Origin: VXYL01 sp965200375 | GTDB lineage: Bacteria > Pseudomonadota > Gammaproteobacteria > Pseudomonadales > Azotimanducaceae | Assembly (NCBI GenBank): GCA_965200375.1 | Contig: OZ241353.1 | Coordinates: 1,426,001-1,490,000, forward strand | Reading direction: 5' to 3' | DNA: 64,000 bases | Part shown: positions 43,409-51,972 of the stretch, piece by piece | Numbering within the stretch: the stretch's first letter is position 1 | Layout of the letters: every line of letters starts with the position of its first letter | The notes under the pieces: generated by a model | The model's database searches: none | Told to the model about the DNA's origin: nothing | The model's input: only the letters and a program-made list of their open reading frames with translations | Position numbers and translations under genes: made by a program

Positions 43409-44190
43409 TCTTCATCAGTGTCATCGCCGTCGCCATCCTGGCGCTGCTGGCCAGCGCGTTTCGGGTGCTGCGGGAGTACGAACGGGCGGTGGTGTTCCTG
43501 CTCGGGCGCTTCCAGAGCGTCAAGGGCCCCGGCCTCATCATCATCATTCCGCTGCTGCAGCAGATGGTGCGGGTGGATCTGCGCACCATCGTCATGGACG
43601 TGCCCACCCAGGACCTCATCACCCGGGACAACGTCTCGGTGAAGGTGAACGCGGTGCTGTACTTCAAGGTGCTGGACCCGGACCGCGCCGTGCTGAACGT
43701 CGAGAACTACATGGAGGCCGTCGGCCAGCTGGCCCAGACCACGCTGCGCTCGGTGCTGGGCCAGCACGAGCTGGACCAGCTGCTTGCGGAGCGGGAACAG
43801 CTGAACCTGAACATCCAGACCATCCTCGACCAGCAGACGGACCAGTGGGGCATCAAGGTGGCCAGCGTCGAGATCAAGCACGTGGACATCGACGAGAGCA
43901 TGATCCGCGCCATCGCCAAGCAAGCCGAAGCGGAACGGGAACGCCGCGCCAAGATCATCCACGCCGACGGCGAGTTCGAGGCATCGACGCGGCTGGTGGA
44001 AGCGGCCTCGCAGCTCGCCAGCGAACCAGGCTCCATGCAGCTGCGCTACCTGCAAACGCTGACCGAGATCGCCGGCGAGAAGTCCTCCACCATCGTCTTC
44101 CCGCTGCCGGTGAACGTGATGGAGTCCGTGCAGCGGCTGATGAGCGGCGGCGGCGAGCGCCGGCCGGAGGACAGCGAACAACCGGCCTGA
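43405..44190 (+). CDS. Slipin/stomatin-like SPFH protein
   Basis: 261 aa. An N-terminal membrane hairpin (IFISVIAVAILALLASAF) precedes the SPFH domain (REYERAVVFLLGRFQSVKGPGLIIIIPLLQ, VDVPTQDLITRDNVSVKVNAVLYFKV). A coiled-coil and the C-terminal FPLPVNVMESVQRLM, the usual cleavage region for NfeD proteases, follow. The gene is coupled to nfeD by ATGA overlap. The pair shapes membrane microdomains. Confidence 0.93.
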   Translation: MIFISVIAVAILALLASAFRVLREYERAVVFLLGRFQSVKGPGLIIIIPLLQQMVRVDLRTIVMDVPTQDLITRDNVSVKVNAVLYFKVLDPDRAVLNVENYMEAVGQLAQTTLRSVLGQHELDQLLAEREQLNLNIQTILDQQTDQWGIKVASVEIKHVDIDESMIRAIAKQAEAERERRAKIIHADGEFEASTRLVEAASQLASEPGSMQLRYLQTLTEIAGEKSSTIVFPLPVNVMESVQRLMSGGGERRPEDSEQPA

Positions 44191-44312
44191 ACGGTCGTCG
44201 GCGCTTGCGGCGGCGAGCCAAGCTGGAGACGCCGGACAAGAAGCTCGCGCCCGCAGCGGGGGTTGAAGGGTCGCCGCAAGCGAACTCGCGTGACCTGCCG
44301 GGCGCGAAGCTA

Positions 44313-45206
44313 CTAGCGCCCGTCGCCCCTGCCCAGCCGCTCCGCCAAGGCCCGTATGTCTCCCGGGCCGATGCCGCAGCAGCCGCCGAGGATGGTGGCG
44401 CCTTGCGCCACGCAGCGCTCCATCGCGGCGACGTAGAGGTGCCGGGGCAGATCTTCCCGCAGGCCGGTGGCGAGGTTGTTGTCCAGCGCCCAGCCCTCGG
44501 GTACGCGGTTCAGGCGGTTCGGATAGCAGCCGATGGGCTTGTCCGTCAGCGGCCGCAGTTCGGCCAGGCCCGCTTCGATGGCTTCCGGATGGGTGCAGTT
44601 GAACAGGAACGCATCCACTTCGATGCCGTCCAAGGCGCGAACGGCGGTGGCGATGGATTCGCCGCTGCGCAGCCCCGCGCCCGGGGTCTCGTCGAGAGTC
44701 CAGGAAACGTATACCGGCTTGCCGCCGCCGAGGGCCCGGGCCTGCCCGGCGGCGTTTGCGGCTTCTGTCGCGGAGGACATGGTCTCGCACAGCCACACGT
44801 CCACGTGCGCCGCCATTGCCCGCACCAGCGTCGCGTAGATCGGCAGCGCCTCGGCGGCTGGCGGCACCAGATCGGCCCGGTAGCTCTCCTCCAGCGGCGG
44901 CAGCGCACCGGCAACCCGCACCGGCCGCGGGCTGGCATCCGCCGCTTCCCGCGCCAGCTGCGCGGCCTGCTGCGCCAGCTGCGGGTAGCGAGCCGCCATG
45001 TCGGCCTTGGCGAGGTAGCTGGGGATCGTCGAGTAGGTGTTGGTGGTGACGAGGTCCGCGCCGGCGTCGATGTACTCGCGGTGCAGGCGCCGGACCAGGT
45101 CCGGATGGTCGATCAGCGCCAGCGCGGACCAAAGGCCATGCTTGGCGTCGGGAAGGTGGCGTTGGATCTCGCCGCCCATGCCGCCGTCGAGGATGATGGT
45201 ATTCAT
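44313..45206 (-). CDS. Homocysteine S-methyltransferase family protein
   Basis: 297 aa TIM barrel. ILDGGMGGEIQR at the N-terminus and zinc cysteines in FNCTHPE and GGCCGIG are the diagnostic set. It transfers a methyl group (for example from S-methylmethionine or betaine) to homocysteine. No cobalamin or folate domain is attached. It converges with the slipin gene and lies after hisF on the same strand with a 43-base gap. Confidence 0.9.
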   Translation of the reverse strand: MNTIILDGGMGGEIQRHLPDAKHGLWSALALIDHPDLVRRLHREYIDAGADLVTTNTYSTIPSYLAKADMAARYPQLAQQAAQLAREAADASPRPVRVAGALPPLEESYRADLVPPAAEALPIYATLVRAMAAHVDVWLCETMSSATEAANAAGQARALGGGKPVYVSWTLDETPGAGLRSGESIATAVRALDGIEVDAFLFNCTHPEAIEAGLAELRPLTDKPIGCYPNRLNRVPEGWALDNNLATGLREDLPRHLYVAAMERCVAQGATILGGCCGIGPGDIRALAERLGRGDGR

Positions 45207-45249
45207 TCGAGCGCTCCTTCGGTTGCCCTTTCCGGTGGCGATGCAGCCG

Positions 45250-46029
45250 TCACCAGCGCATCCTCACCTTGACGCCGCGCCGGTGCAGGTACTCCTTGAG
45301 GCCGGAGACAGTGTAGTGGCCGTAATGCACCATCGACGCCACCAGAGCGGCGTCCGCCTTGCCGTCGGTCAGCACATCGTAGAGGTGTTCGGGCCTGCCA
45401 GCGCCGCCGGACGCGATCACCGGAATGCGCACGGCTTCGCTGAGCATCCGCGTGAGTTCGAGCTCGTAGCCGGCGCGGGTGCCGTCCGCGTCAATGGCGT
45501 TCACCACCAGTTCGCCGGCGCCCAGCCGCTCCCCCTCGAGGGCCCAGGCCAAGGCGTCGATGCCCATCGGCCGACGTCCGCCGTCGATCACCATCTCGTA
45601 GCCCGATGGCAGTTCCAGACCTTGGGCCGCCCGGCGCACGTCCATGGACAGCACCACGTTCTGACCGCCGATGGCGTCCGCGCACTCGGCTATCAGCGCC
45701 GGCCGCCGCACCGCCGCGGAGTTGACGTTGATCTTCTCGGCGCCGGCCAGGCGCAGGTCCGTGGCATCGGCCACCGTGGCGATGCCGCCGCCCACGGACA
45801 GCGGAATGAACACCTGCGCGGCGACCTTCTCCACCACGTCCAGCAGGATGCCACGTCGTTCGCTGCTCGCGGTGATGTCGTAGAACACCAGCTCGTCCAA
45901 GCCGTCCTGGTAGTACGCCCGGGCCTTGGCCACGGGATCGCCGATGTCCTTGGTATCCACGAAGCGGACGCTCTTGGCGAGGCGCCCGTCGCGCACGTCC
46001 AGGCAGGCGATCACGCGCTTGCTAAGCAT
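45250..46029 (-). CDS. hisF: Imidazole glycerol phosphate synthase, HisF-type cyclase
   Basis: 259 aa (beta/alpha)8 barrel. Asp11 (ACLDV) and the second catalytic Asp (VVLSMDVR) are present, with GGGIATVAD and VIASGGAGRPEH phosphate loops. Several canonical stretches differ: KSVRFVDTKDIGDPVAKA, VIDGGRRPMG and NAIDADGTR instead of the usual THGGR and SMDRDGT forms. It overlaps hisH by eight bases. Only hisH-hisF are here, without the rest of the his operon, so a paralogous role is possible. Confidence 0.85.
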   Translation of the reverse strand: MLSKRVIACLDVRDGRLAKSVRFVDTKDIGDPVAKARAYYQDGLDELVFYDITASSERRGILLDVVEKVAAQVFIPLSVGGGIATVADATDLRLAGAEKINVNSAAVRRPALIAECADAIGGQNVVLSMDVRRAAQGLELPSGYEMVIDGGRRPMGIDALAWALEGERLGAGELVVNAIDADGTRAGYELELTRMLSEAVRIPVIASGGAGRPEHLYDVLTDGKADAALVASMVHYGHYTVSGLKEYLHRRGVKVRMRW

Positions 46030-46645
46030 GCCCGTCCCAGGCCAGAAAGCGGGACAGCAGATCGAGGCCTACGCGCCCGCTCTTCTCCGGGTGGAACTGC
46101 GTTGCGATCAAGTTCGCGCAGCCCAACGCAGCGCAGAAGGGCCCCTCGTAGGTGGCTTCCGCCAACACGTGGTCCGGCCTTGCCGGCAGCGGCCGATAGG
46201 CATGCACGAAGTAGCACTCGTCGCCGGATTGGAGACCGGCCAGCACCGGGTGCGGACGCAGCACGCGCACCGCGTTCCAGCCCATGTGGGGCACCTTGAG
46301 GGCGGGGTCGTCGAGCTTGAAACGCCGCACCTCGCCGGGCACCAGGCCCAGGGTTCGCGTGTCGTTCTCCTCCGAACGTTGCAGGCAGATCTGCAATCCC
46401 AGACAGATGCCGAGGATCGGCACGCCGGCGTGGAAGGCTGCCACCAGGGCGGCATCCAGCCCCCTCTCCCCGAGGCTGCGCATGGCGCTGCCGGCCGCGC
46501 CCACGCCTGGGAAGATGATCCGCTCCGCGGTGCGGAGGCGGTTCGGGTCCCGGCTGATTTCCGCGTCGGCGCCCACCTCCCGGCAGGCCCGCAACACGCT
46601 CCTCAGGTTGCCGGCTTCGTAGTCGACAACGACTGCTAGCGCCAT
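46022..46645 (-). CDS. hisH: Imidazole glycerol phosphate synthase, HisH-type glutaminase
   Basis: 207 aa class I glutamine amidotransferase. The nucleophile lies in GICLGLQICLQ and the His-Glu pair in QFHPEKSG. IIFPGVGAAGSAM is the usual N-terminal block. It supplies ammonia to the HisF barrel encoded directly downstream. Start ATG 46645. Confidence 0.9.
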   Translation of the reverse strand: MALAVVVDYEAGNLRSVLRACREVGADAEISRDPNRLRTAERIIFPGVGAAGSAMRSLGERGLDAALVAAFHAGVPILGICLGLQICLQRSEENDTRTLGLVPGEVRRFKLDDPALKVPHMGWNAVRVLRPHPVLAGLQSGDECYFVHAYRPLPARPDHVLAEATYEGPFCAALGCANLIATQFHPEKSGRVGLDLLSRFLAWDGHA

Positions 46646-46772
46646 GCGGCGAAGGGGAGCTGGGGAGGCCGGCGGGCCCTGTGCGACGACACCGGAGAGG
46701 GCCAAGGGGCCAGCATCGCAGGCCCTCGCCGAATCGTGGCGCCTGTGCGGCGGCTGGCCATCTGTCGGCCTG

Positions 46773-48359
46773 TCAGTACGCCTTCGCGCGGCCGCGCAGC
46801 GTGTCGTCCCAGCGCCGGCGGGCGAGGAAGCCGAGCGCGCTAGCGACAGCGGTCGGCGTGCCGATGCGTTGCAGCGTCTCGACGGCGATGGCGGACACGT
46901 AGCCGTTCTTGTCGCCGAGCGCAGCCGCGGAGATGCGCTCCACGGCGGCTGCCGCGGCGCCGGCCGTGGCAGCGCACAGCAGCAGTTCGGCGGCGTTCAT
47001 TCGCACTTGGTCCTCGCCGGTCCAGCCCCGGCCCACCTGCGGGGCCTGCCAATCGGGATTGCTCTCGACCAGCAGCCGTTCCACCTTCGGCAGCGCCGCC
47101 GCAAAGCCGGCGCCAATGCCGCCGAGGGCGTCCAGGGCCTGACGCACCACCACCTGCTGCGGGCTGTCCAGCAGCGCCACCAGCGCCGGCACGGCGCTCT
47201 TGGCCGCAGCGCCCATCTCGCCAAGGGCGAACGCGGCGTTCACTTGCAGCCAGGGATCCTCGTGCGCCAGCAAGCGCGTGAGCGCCGGCGCCGCCCGCTG
47301 GCCGGCGGCGGCGAGGGCGTAGGCGGCGTCCTCCATCACCACGGCCCGCTCCGTCCAGCGGCGCTGCAAGTCCCGCCCGTCGTCCCGAGGCAGCGGCCGG
47401 CCATCGGCGTCCGTGGCCAGGCGGCGCTGGTGCCGGCCCTTGCCGGCATGGGACAGCAAGGCGTCTGCCAGCGTCTCCACGCAGCCGCCGGCGGCACGGT
47501 GGATCGCTTCCAGGCGCTGCGGCTGATCTGCCGAATCGAATTGCGCGACGAGGCGCCTGGTTGCCGCCGCGTCGATGCCGTTGCCTTCCGGGGGCGCACC
47601 GCGCAGCCAGTGCCAGATGCGGCCCCAGGTGGCCGGCAGGTCGAAGGCAGGGATGCAGTCCCGAGGCCGCCGCCAGGCGTCGTCCACGGCGTTCCAGCCC
47701 GGCGCCGTGGGCGGGCGGGTGCGGGTGAACACGAACTTCACCATGTAGCGCGTTCGGTCCGTCCGGTTCGGAAAGCCGGCGTGGACCATGTCGAAGTGGA
47801 GCAGGTAGAAGGCGCCCGCCGGCACCCGTTCGAGCACCACGCCGTGGGGTTCCACGGGATGCGCGTAGAGGTGGCTGCCGCCCTGCATCCGCGTAGGCCC
47901 CATCGCCACCGGCGTCTCGTGGGGAAAGTAGAAGCCGATGAGGAACCGCGGCGTGTGGTGGCGGGCCCGGGCCAAGGGGCTTTGCGCGTCCTGGTGCCAG
48001 CCCGAGCCAGCCACGGAGCCTTTGCCCATGCGCGGCGCATCGGCCTCCGGCGGCGGCGCCGGTGCCCCGTTCTCCACCGGCGTACTGCTGTGGACGGCGC
48101 GATGGGGATGCAGGCAGTAGCCCGGCCCGGCCAGCGACTCGAGGGCGCCGCGCACCACCGGACACTCGATCACGTCGTGCAGCTTGGGCACCCGCGCCAG
48201 GATGTTGTTGCCGTACCAGCCTTCGTTCTCCACGGCGTCCCGCAGCAGGACGTCGATCTCCGCGTGCAGGCTCGGCGACACGTCCGGCGCGAGGCGCAGA
48301 AAGCCGTTGGCGACGAAGGTGCGCACCTGCTCGTCCTCGAGCAAACGGGGCGCGCTCAT
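46773..48359 (-). CDS. PhyH dioxygenase fused to HEAT repeats
   Basis: 528 aa. Residues about 1-280 are a phytanoyl-CoA dioxygenase-like domain with the iron motif GWHQDAQS (HxD) and the distal His in FDMVHAGFPNRTDRTRYMV. The C-terminal ~200 residues form HEAT-like repeats (TRLLAHEDPWLQVNAAFALGEMG, SAVPALVALLDSPQQVVVRQALDALGGIG). The fusion suggests a protein-binding scaffold for the oxygenase. The start overlaps the stop of the upstream crotonase gene. Confidence 0.86.
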   Translation of the reverse strand: MSAPRLLEDEQVRTFVANGFLRLAPDVSPSLHAEIDVLLRDAVENEGWYGNNILARVPKLHDVIECPVVRGALESLAGPGYCLHPHRAVHSSTPVENGAPAPPPEADAPRMGKGSVAGSGWHQDAQSPLARARHHTPRFLIGFYFPHETPVAMGPTRMQGGSHLYAHPVEPHGVVLERVPAGAFYLLHFDMVHAGFPNRTDRTRYMVKFVFTRTRPPTAPGWNAVDDAWRRPRDCIPAFDLPATWGRIWHWLRGAPPEGNGIDAAATRRLVAQFDSADQPQRLEAIHRAAGGCVETLADALLSHAGKGRHQRRLATDADGRPLPRDDGRDLQRRWTERAVVMEDAAYALAAAGQRAAPALTRLLAHEDPWLQVNAAFALGEMGAAAKSAVPALVALLDSPQQVVVRQALDALGGIGAGFAAALPKVERLLVESNPDWQAPQVGRGWTGEDQVRMNAAELLLCAATAGAAAAAVERISAAALGDKNGYVSAIAVETLQRIGTPTAVASALGFLARRRWDDTLRGRAKAY

Positions 48360-49153
48360 GGGACTGCCGCCGATGCCTGGTCGGCCACGGCCCGGTCGGT
48401 CCCGGCGTGGTCGGTCCCGGCGTGGTCAAGAGCGCCGTCCAATGCTCGAAGCAGCGCTGCCTTGGTGGCGGCGTAGGCGGCAGCGGGCAGCATCGCGAGC
48501 TCCTCGAGGAACGGCCGCGCCGCACGGCGCAGGTCCGTGCCGGCAGCATACACGCGGTGTACCAGGCCCCGGGCCTCGGCGGTGCGGCCGTCCATCGTCT
48601 CGCCCAGGTAGGCGATGGGCGCGACCGCGGATTGGCAGAGCAGCCGCGGCAGCTTGTAGCTCCAGCCCTCGGCGGCCCACAGCGCCCGATGGATGCGCGG
48701 ATCGCCGTAGTGTACGTCCTCGGTAGCGAGGCGGAAGTCGCAGGAGAGGCTGTAGTCGTAGCCGGAGCCCAGGGCGTGGCCATGCAGCAGCGCCACGGTG
48801 GGCTTGGCGCAGTCCCGCAGCGCGGCGGCGGATTCGAGCAGCAGCACCGGCCCGGGGCCCACGTCCAGGTCGACGCGGCGGCCGGCGAGGGGATCGGGGC
48901 CGTCGCCACGGCCGGCTGCGCCCAGGTCGTCGCCGGCGCAGAACGCACGGCCGTTGCCGGAGAGCGCAATGGCTCGCACGCTGGGTTCCGCCTCGGCGGC
49001 GCGCACGGCGTCTCGGATGCGCGCGTGCTGGTCCTGGTCCAGGGCGTTCAGCTTTTCCGGGCGGTTGAGGATCAGGTGGCGCACGGCCGCTGGACCGTCT
49101 TGCGCGCCCTCGACGGGAACGTCCTCGATCACCAGCGCGGCGGGGTCGCTCAT
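48356..49153 (-). CDS. Enoyl-CoA hydratase/isomerase family protein
   Basis: 265 aa. Crotonase motifs ILNRPEKLNALD, GNGRAFCAGDDL (oxyanion hole) and GHALGSGYDYSLSCDFRLA are present. The C-terminus has a small in-frame direct repeat, ALDHAGTDHAGTDRA, from a tandem repeat in the DNA. It forms a run of three genes with a second crotonase upstream and the PhyH-HEAT gene downstream (overlap of four bases). Confidence 0.88.
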   Translation of the reverse strand: MSDPAALVIEDVPVEGAQDGPAAVRHLILNRPEKLNALDQDQHARIRDAVRAAEAEPSVRAIALSGNGRAFCAGDDLGAAGRGDGPDPLAGRRVDLDVGPGPVLLLESAAALRDCAKPTVALLHGHALGSGYDYSLSCDFRLATEDVHYGDPRIHRALWAAEGWSYKLPRLLCQSAVAPIAYLGETMDGRTAEARGLVHRVYAAGTDLRRAARPFLEELAMLPAAAYAATKAALLRALDGALDHAGTDHAGTDRAVADQASAAVP

Positions 49154-49175
49154 CGGGCTGCGCGCGGCTCTGGCG

Positions 49176-49937
49176 CTAGCGCCCTGTGAACGCCGGCGGC
49201 CGGCGTTCGCGCCAGGCGCGCATGCCTTCGGCGCGATCCTCGATGACGTGGGTTTGGCGCACGCCCAGGGAGTGGGTCATGGCGGCCTCGAAACCCATGT
49301 CCAGCTGCGGCAGCACTTGCAGCTTGTGGACAGCCCAGGCCCGCGTCGGCAGCTGGGCGATGTCCGCCGCCAGCGCATCGGCTCGCGCCCTGAAGCCGGC
49401 GGCTGGCACGACTTCGTGAACCAGGTCGATGCGGCGCGCCTCCGCCGCGGTCAGCACTTCGCCGAGCAGCAGCATCCGCATGGCCTGGGACAGGCCGATC
49501 AGTTTCGGCAGCAGGTAGGCGATGCCGGTGGCGGCGGCGCGGCCCTGGCGAATGCGGGTGTCGCCGATGGTGGCGCTGGCGGAGGCGAGGCGGAGGTCGC
49601 AGGCGCAGGCGAGGTCGAAGGCGATGCTGCGCACGTCGCCGTCGAGCAGCGCCAGGGTCGGCTTCATGAATCCGCGCAAGGCGCGAACGGCGTCCTGTTC
49701 CGGCAGCGGGCCGGGACCGTGGCTGCCGGCCGGCCGTCGATGGGCCAGCCGCGCCGGCCACTCGCCCTGGGCATCTGGCCAGCCATCGCCGCCGGCGCAG
49801 TCCAGCACCAGCAGGCGCACGCGCTCGTTCTCGGCAGCCGCGGCCACGGCGGCGCGCAGTTCTTCCAGGGTCGGCCAGTCCAGGCTGCCCTCGAAGCCCA
49901 AGCGCAGCGTGGCATCGGCGGTTGTTGCTTGCAGCAT
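49176..49937 (-). CDS. Divergent enoyl-CoA hydratase-like protein
   Basis: 253 aa crotonase fold. The second half is recognisable (FMKPTLALLDGDVRSIAFDLACACDLRLASASA, GIAYLLPKLIG, ending RAWRERRPPAFTGR). The first oxyanion-hole block is poorly conserved (LDCAGGDGWPDAQG in place of GxxxAFCAGxD), so activity is uncertain. Start ATG 49937, directly after the tRNA gene. Confidence 0.82.
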   Translation of the reverse strand: MLQATTADATLRLGFEGSLDWPTLEELRAAVAAAAENERVRLLVLDCAGGDGWPDAQGEWPARLAHRRPAGSHGPGPLPEQDAVRALRGFMKPTLALLDGDVRSIAFDLACACDLRLASASATIGDTRIRQGRAAATGIAYLLPKLIGLSQAMRMLLLGEVLTAAEARRIDLVHEVVPAAGFRARADALAADIAQLPTRAWAVHKLQVLPQLDMGFEAAMTHSLGVRQTHVIEDRAEGMRAWRERRPPAFTGR

Positions 49938-49953
49938 CGCTTGGCCCGAACTT

Positions 49954-50030
49954 TGGCGCCCCGACCAGGATTCGAACCTGGGACCTGCCGCTTAGGAGGC
50001 GGCCGCGCTGTCCAACTGTGCCACCGGGGC
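49954..50030 (-). tRNA. tRNA-Arg (anticodon CCU)
   Basis: A 77-nt cloverleaf with encoded CCA. The acceptor arm GCCCCGG pairs with TCGGGGC. The anticodon loop CTCCTAA gives anticodon CCU, reading AGG. The T arm is CCAGGTTCGAATCCTGG, with a five-base-pair stem and standard loop. Confidence 0.95.
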
Positions 50031-50093
50031 GGCACCAAGCATCATACGCCCCCACAGCGCACCGCATGCCCGAAGCACCGCTCCGGCGCCACG

Positions 50094-51059
50094 CTAGCTC
50101 ACCACGGCGAGCTCGCGCAGCCGCCCCCGCACGGCGAACACCGCGCCGAGGATGCCGAGCGCCATCCCGCTTGCCATCAGCGCACTCACGAATTTGGCGT
50201 CGAAGCCGGCGACTTCCAGCGTCGCGCCGTAGCTCTCGAACAGGCGCCGCAGCGGCGCATCCAGCCACACCAGCCCCGCCGCCACCACCATCGCCGCCAG
50301 GAGCCCGCCGCCGCCGCCGTAGAAGGCGCCCAGATACAGGAACGGGCGGCGAACGTAGCGCCGGCTGGCGCCCACCAGGGCCAGCACCCGAAGCTCCGCC
50401 AGCCGGGACTCCACGGCGAGGCGCACGGAGGCCGAACACACCAGCACCACGCCGAGGCCGAACATCCCCGCCGCCAGCCACTCCAGGCGCTGCACCAGCT
50501 GGCGGATGGCCGCCAGCCGTTCCAGCCAAACGCTCTCCACCACCACCTCCTCCACGCCCTCCGCCTCCGCCATCCTAGCCGCGAGCGCCTGCCGCCGGGC
50601 CTCCGGCACGTCCGCCGCCAACGTGGCGCGAACGGTGGCCGGCAGCGCCTCGGCGTCCAGTCCGATGAGCGCGCTGCCGGCGCCGGCCACGCGGCCGCGG
50701 AGTTCGGCGAGAGCTTCCGCCGGCGTGATCAGCCGCACCCGGGCCACCTCCGGCGCCGCCGCCAACCGCCGCGCCAGCGCCGCGCTCGCATCCGGTTCCG
50801 CCTGCGGGGAGAAGTACACGGAGAAGCCGGCGCTGCCGGCCCAGCCGCCAGCGGCGCGGCGGAGATTGGCGTCCAGGAGATACAGGCTCCCCGGCAGCGC
50901 GATGGCGACGGCGATCACCGTCCACGCCAGCAGCGTGTAGCCCGGGCGGCTCGCCACGTAGCCGAGGCTCTCGCCCGCCACCCGCCAGTGGCTGCGCCAC
51001 GCGGCGCCCCAAGGGGGCGGCTCTTCGGGCCAGATGTCCTGGGGTCTCGGCGCCGCCAC
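50094..51059 (-). CDS. ftsX: Cell-division ABC permease FtsX
   Basis: 321 aa. An N-terminal cytoplasmic segment and the first transmembrane helix (TLLAWTVIAVAIALPGSLYLL) are followed by a periplasmic domain, then three C-terminal helices (WLAAGMFGLGVVLVCSASVRLAVESRLAELRVL, RRPFLYLGAFYGGGGGLLAAMV...). FtsEX activates septal murein hydrolases. GTG 51059 is the start; it abuts repeat copy F, which separates it from ftsE, although the two genes usually overlap. Confidence 0.9.
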   Translation of the reverse strand: MAAPRPQDIWPEEPPPWGAAWRSHWRVAGESLGYVASRPGYTLLAWTVIAVAIALPGSLYLLDANLRRAAGGWAGSAGFSVYFSPQAEPDASAALARRLAAAPEVARVRLITPAEALAELRGRVAGAGSALIGLDAEALPATVRATLAADVPEARRQALAARMAEAEGVEEVVVESVWLERLAAIRQLVQRLEWLAAGMFGLGVVLVCSASVRLAVESRLAELRVLALVGASRRYVRRPFLYLGAFYGGGGGLLAAMVVAAGLVWLDAPLRRLFESYGATLEVAGFDAKFVSALMASGMALGILGAVFAVRGRLRELAVVS

Positions 51060-51064
51060 ATGCG

Positions 51065-51227
51065 CTAGCGTACCGCTTCCAAGATACAGCCGTGCGAGTG
51101 GGGCCAGTGTCGTCGGGCCGGAACAGCGCCGGCGGCGTTGCGGGGCGGTACGTCCTCTCGCGAGGGCCGAGGCTGCGCCGCATCGGCACACCATTCGCCA
51201 CATCAACTCGGAAGACGAAACACCTAC
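51065..51227 (+). repeat. Dispersed MITE-like element, copy F
   Basis: A 163-bp copy, the most diverged of the six. It has CTAG on the left and CTAC on the right; the inner ends are CGTACCGCTTCC and, inverted, CGTCTTCCGAGTTG. It lies between ftsE and ftsX. The right end provides the TAG stop of ftsE, and the left end touches the ftsX start. Confidence 0.82.
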
Positions 51228-51895
51228 GCCGCCGTGTCCGCCGCTACCGAACCGTTGGCCAGCTCGACGATGCGGGCGCCCATGGTAGCGATCAGGGCGC
51301 TGTCGTGACTGGCCACCACCACGGTCACCCCGACGTCGTTGAACTGGCGAAAGAGGCCCATCACGCTCTTGGAGAGCGCCGGGTCCAGATTGCCCGTGGG
51401 CTCGTCCGCGAGCAGCACCCTGGGGCGGTTCACCACCGCCCGGGCGATGCCCACCCGCTGCCGCTCGCCGGCGGAGAGATGCCCCGGCAGCAGCCGGTCC
51501 TTGGCCAGGAGGCCCACGCTGGAGAGCGCCGCCCGCACCCGCCGCCCGGTCTCCCGCTGCCGCAGCCCGGCGGCCCGCAGCGGCACCGCGACGTTCTCGA
51601 ACACGCTCCGCTCCGGCAGCAGGTGCGGTTCCTGCCACACCACGCCGAGGCGCGAGCGGTACTGCGGCAAGTGGCGCCTGGCCAAGAGGCCGACGTCCGC
51701 GCCGTTCACCAGCACGCGCCCCCGGGTGGCCCGCTCGGCGCACAGCACCAGCTTCAGGAACGTGCTCTTGCCGGCGCCGGAGTGGCCGCTTAGGAACACC
51801 ATCGAGCCATCGCCGATGGCGAGCGAGACGCCGCGCAGCGCCTCCGCGCCGTTCTCGAAGCGCTTGCCGACATGCTGGAACTCGATCTCCGCCAC
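51224..51895 (-). CDS. ftsE: Cell-division ABC ATPase FtsE
   Basis: 223 aa. Walker A GHSGAGKST, Q-loop VVWQEPHLLPE, signature HLSAGERQR, Walker B VLLADEPTGNLD and switch VVASHD are all in order, and the N-terminus IEFQHVGKRFENGAEALRGVS is FtsE-like. It should drive FtsX at the septum. GTG 51895 is the start. Its stop codon lies in the end of repeat copy F. Confidence 0.92.
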   Translation of the reverse strand: MAEIEFQHVGKRFENGAEALRGVSLAIGDGSMVFLSGHSGAGKSTFLKLVLCAERATRGRVLVNGADVGLLARRHLPQYRSRLGVVWQEPHLLPERSVFENVAVPLRAAGLRQRETGRRVRAALSSVGLLAKDRLLPGHLSAGERQRVGIARAVVNRPRVLLADEPTGNLDPALSKSVMGLFRQFNDVGVTVVVASHDSALIATMGARIVELANGSVAADTAA

Positions 51896-51972
51896 GGTTC
51901 GCGCACCCTGCCTTGGCCTAGTTGCCGTTCCGGCCGCCAGCACGCCACCAAGGAGCCGCGCCCGAAACGGCC

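Noticed and set aside
43081..45132. A long minus-strand frame across nfeD, slipin and the methyltransferase gene
   Set aside because: It runs antisense to two confidently assigned genes and out of frame with the third; no recognisable domain.
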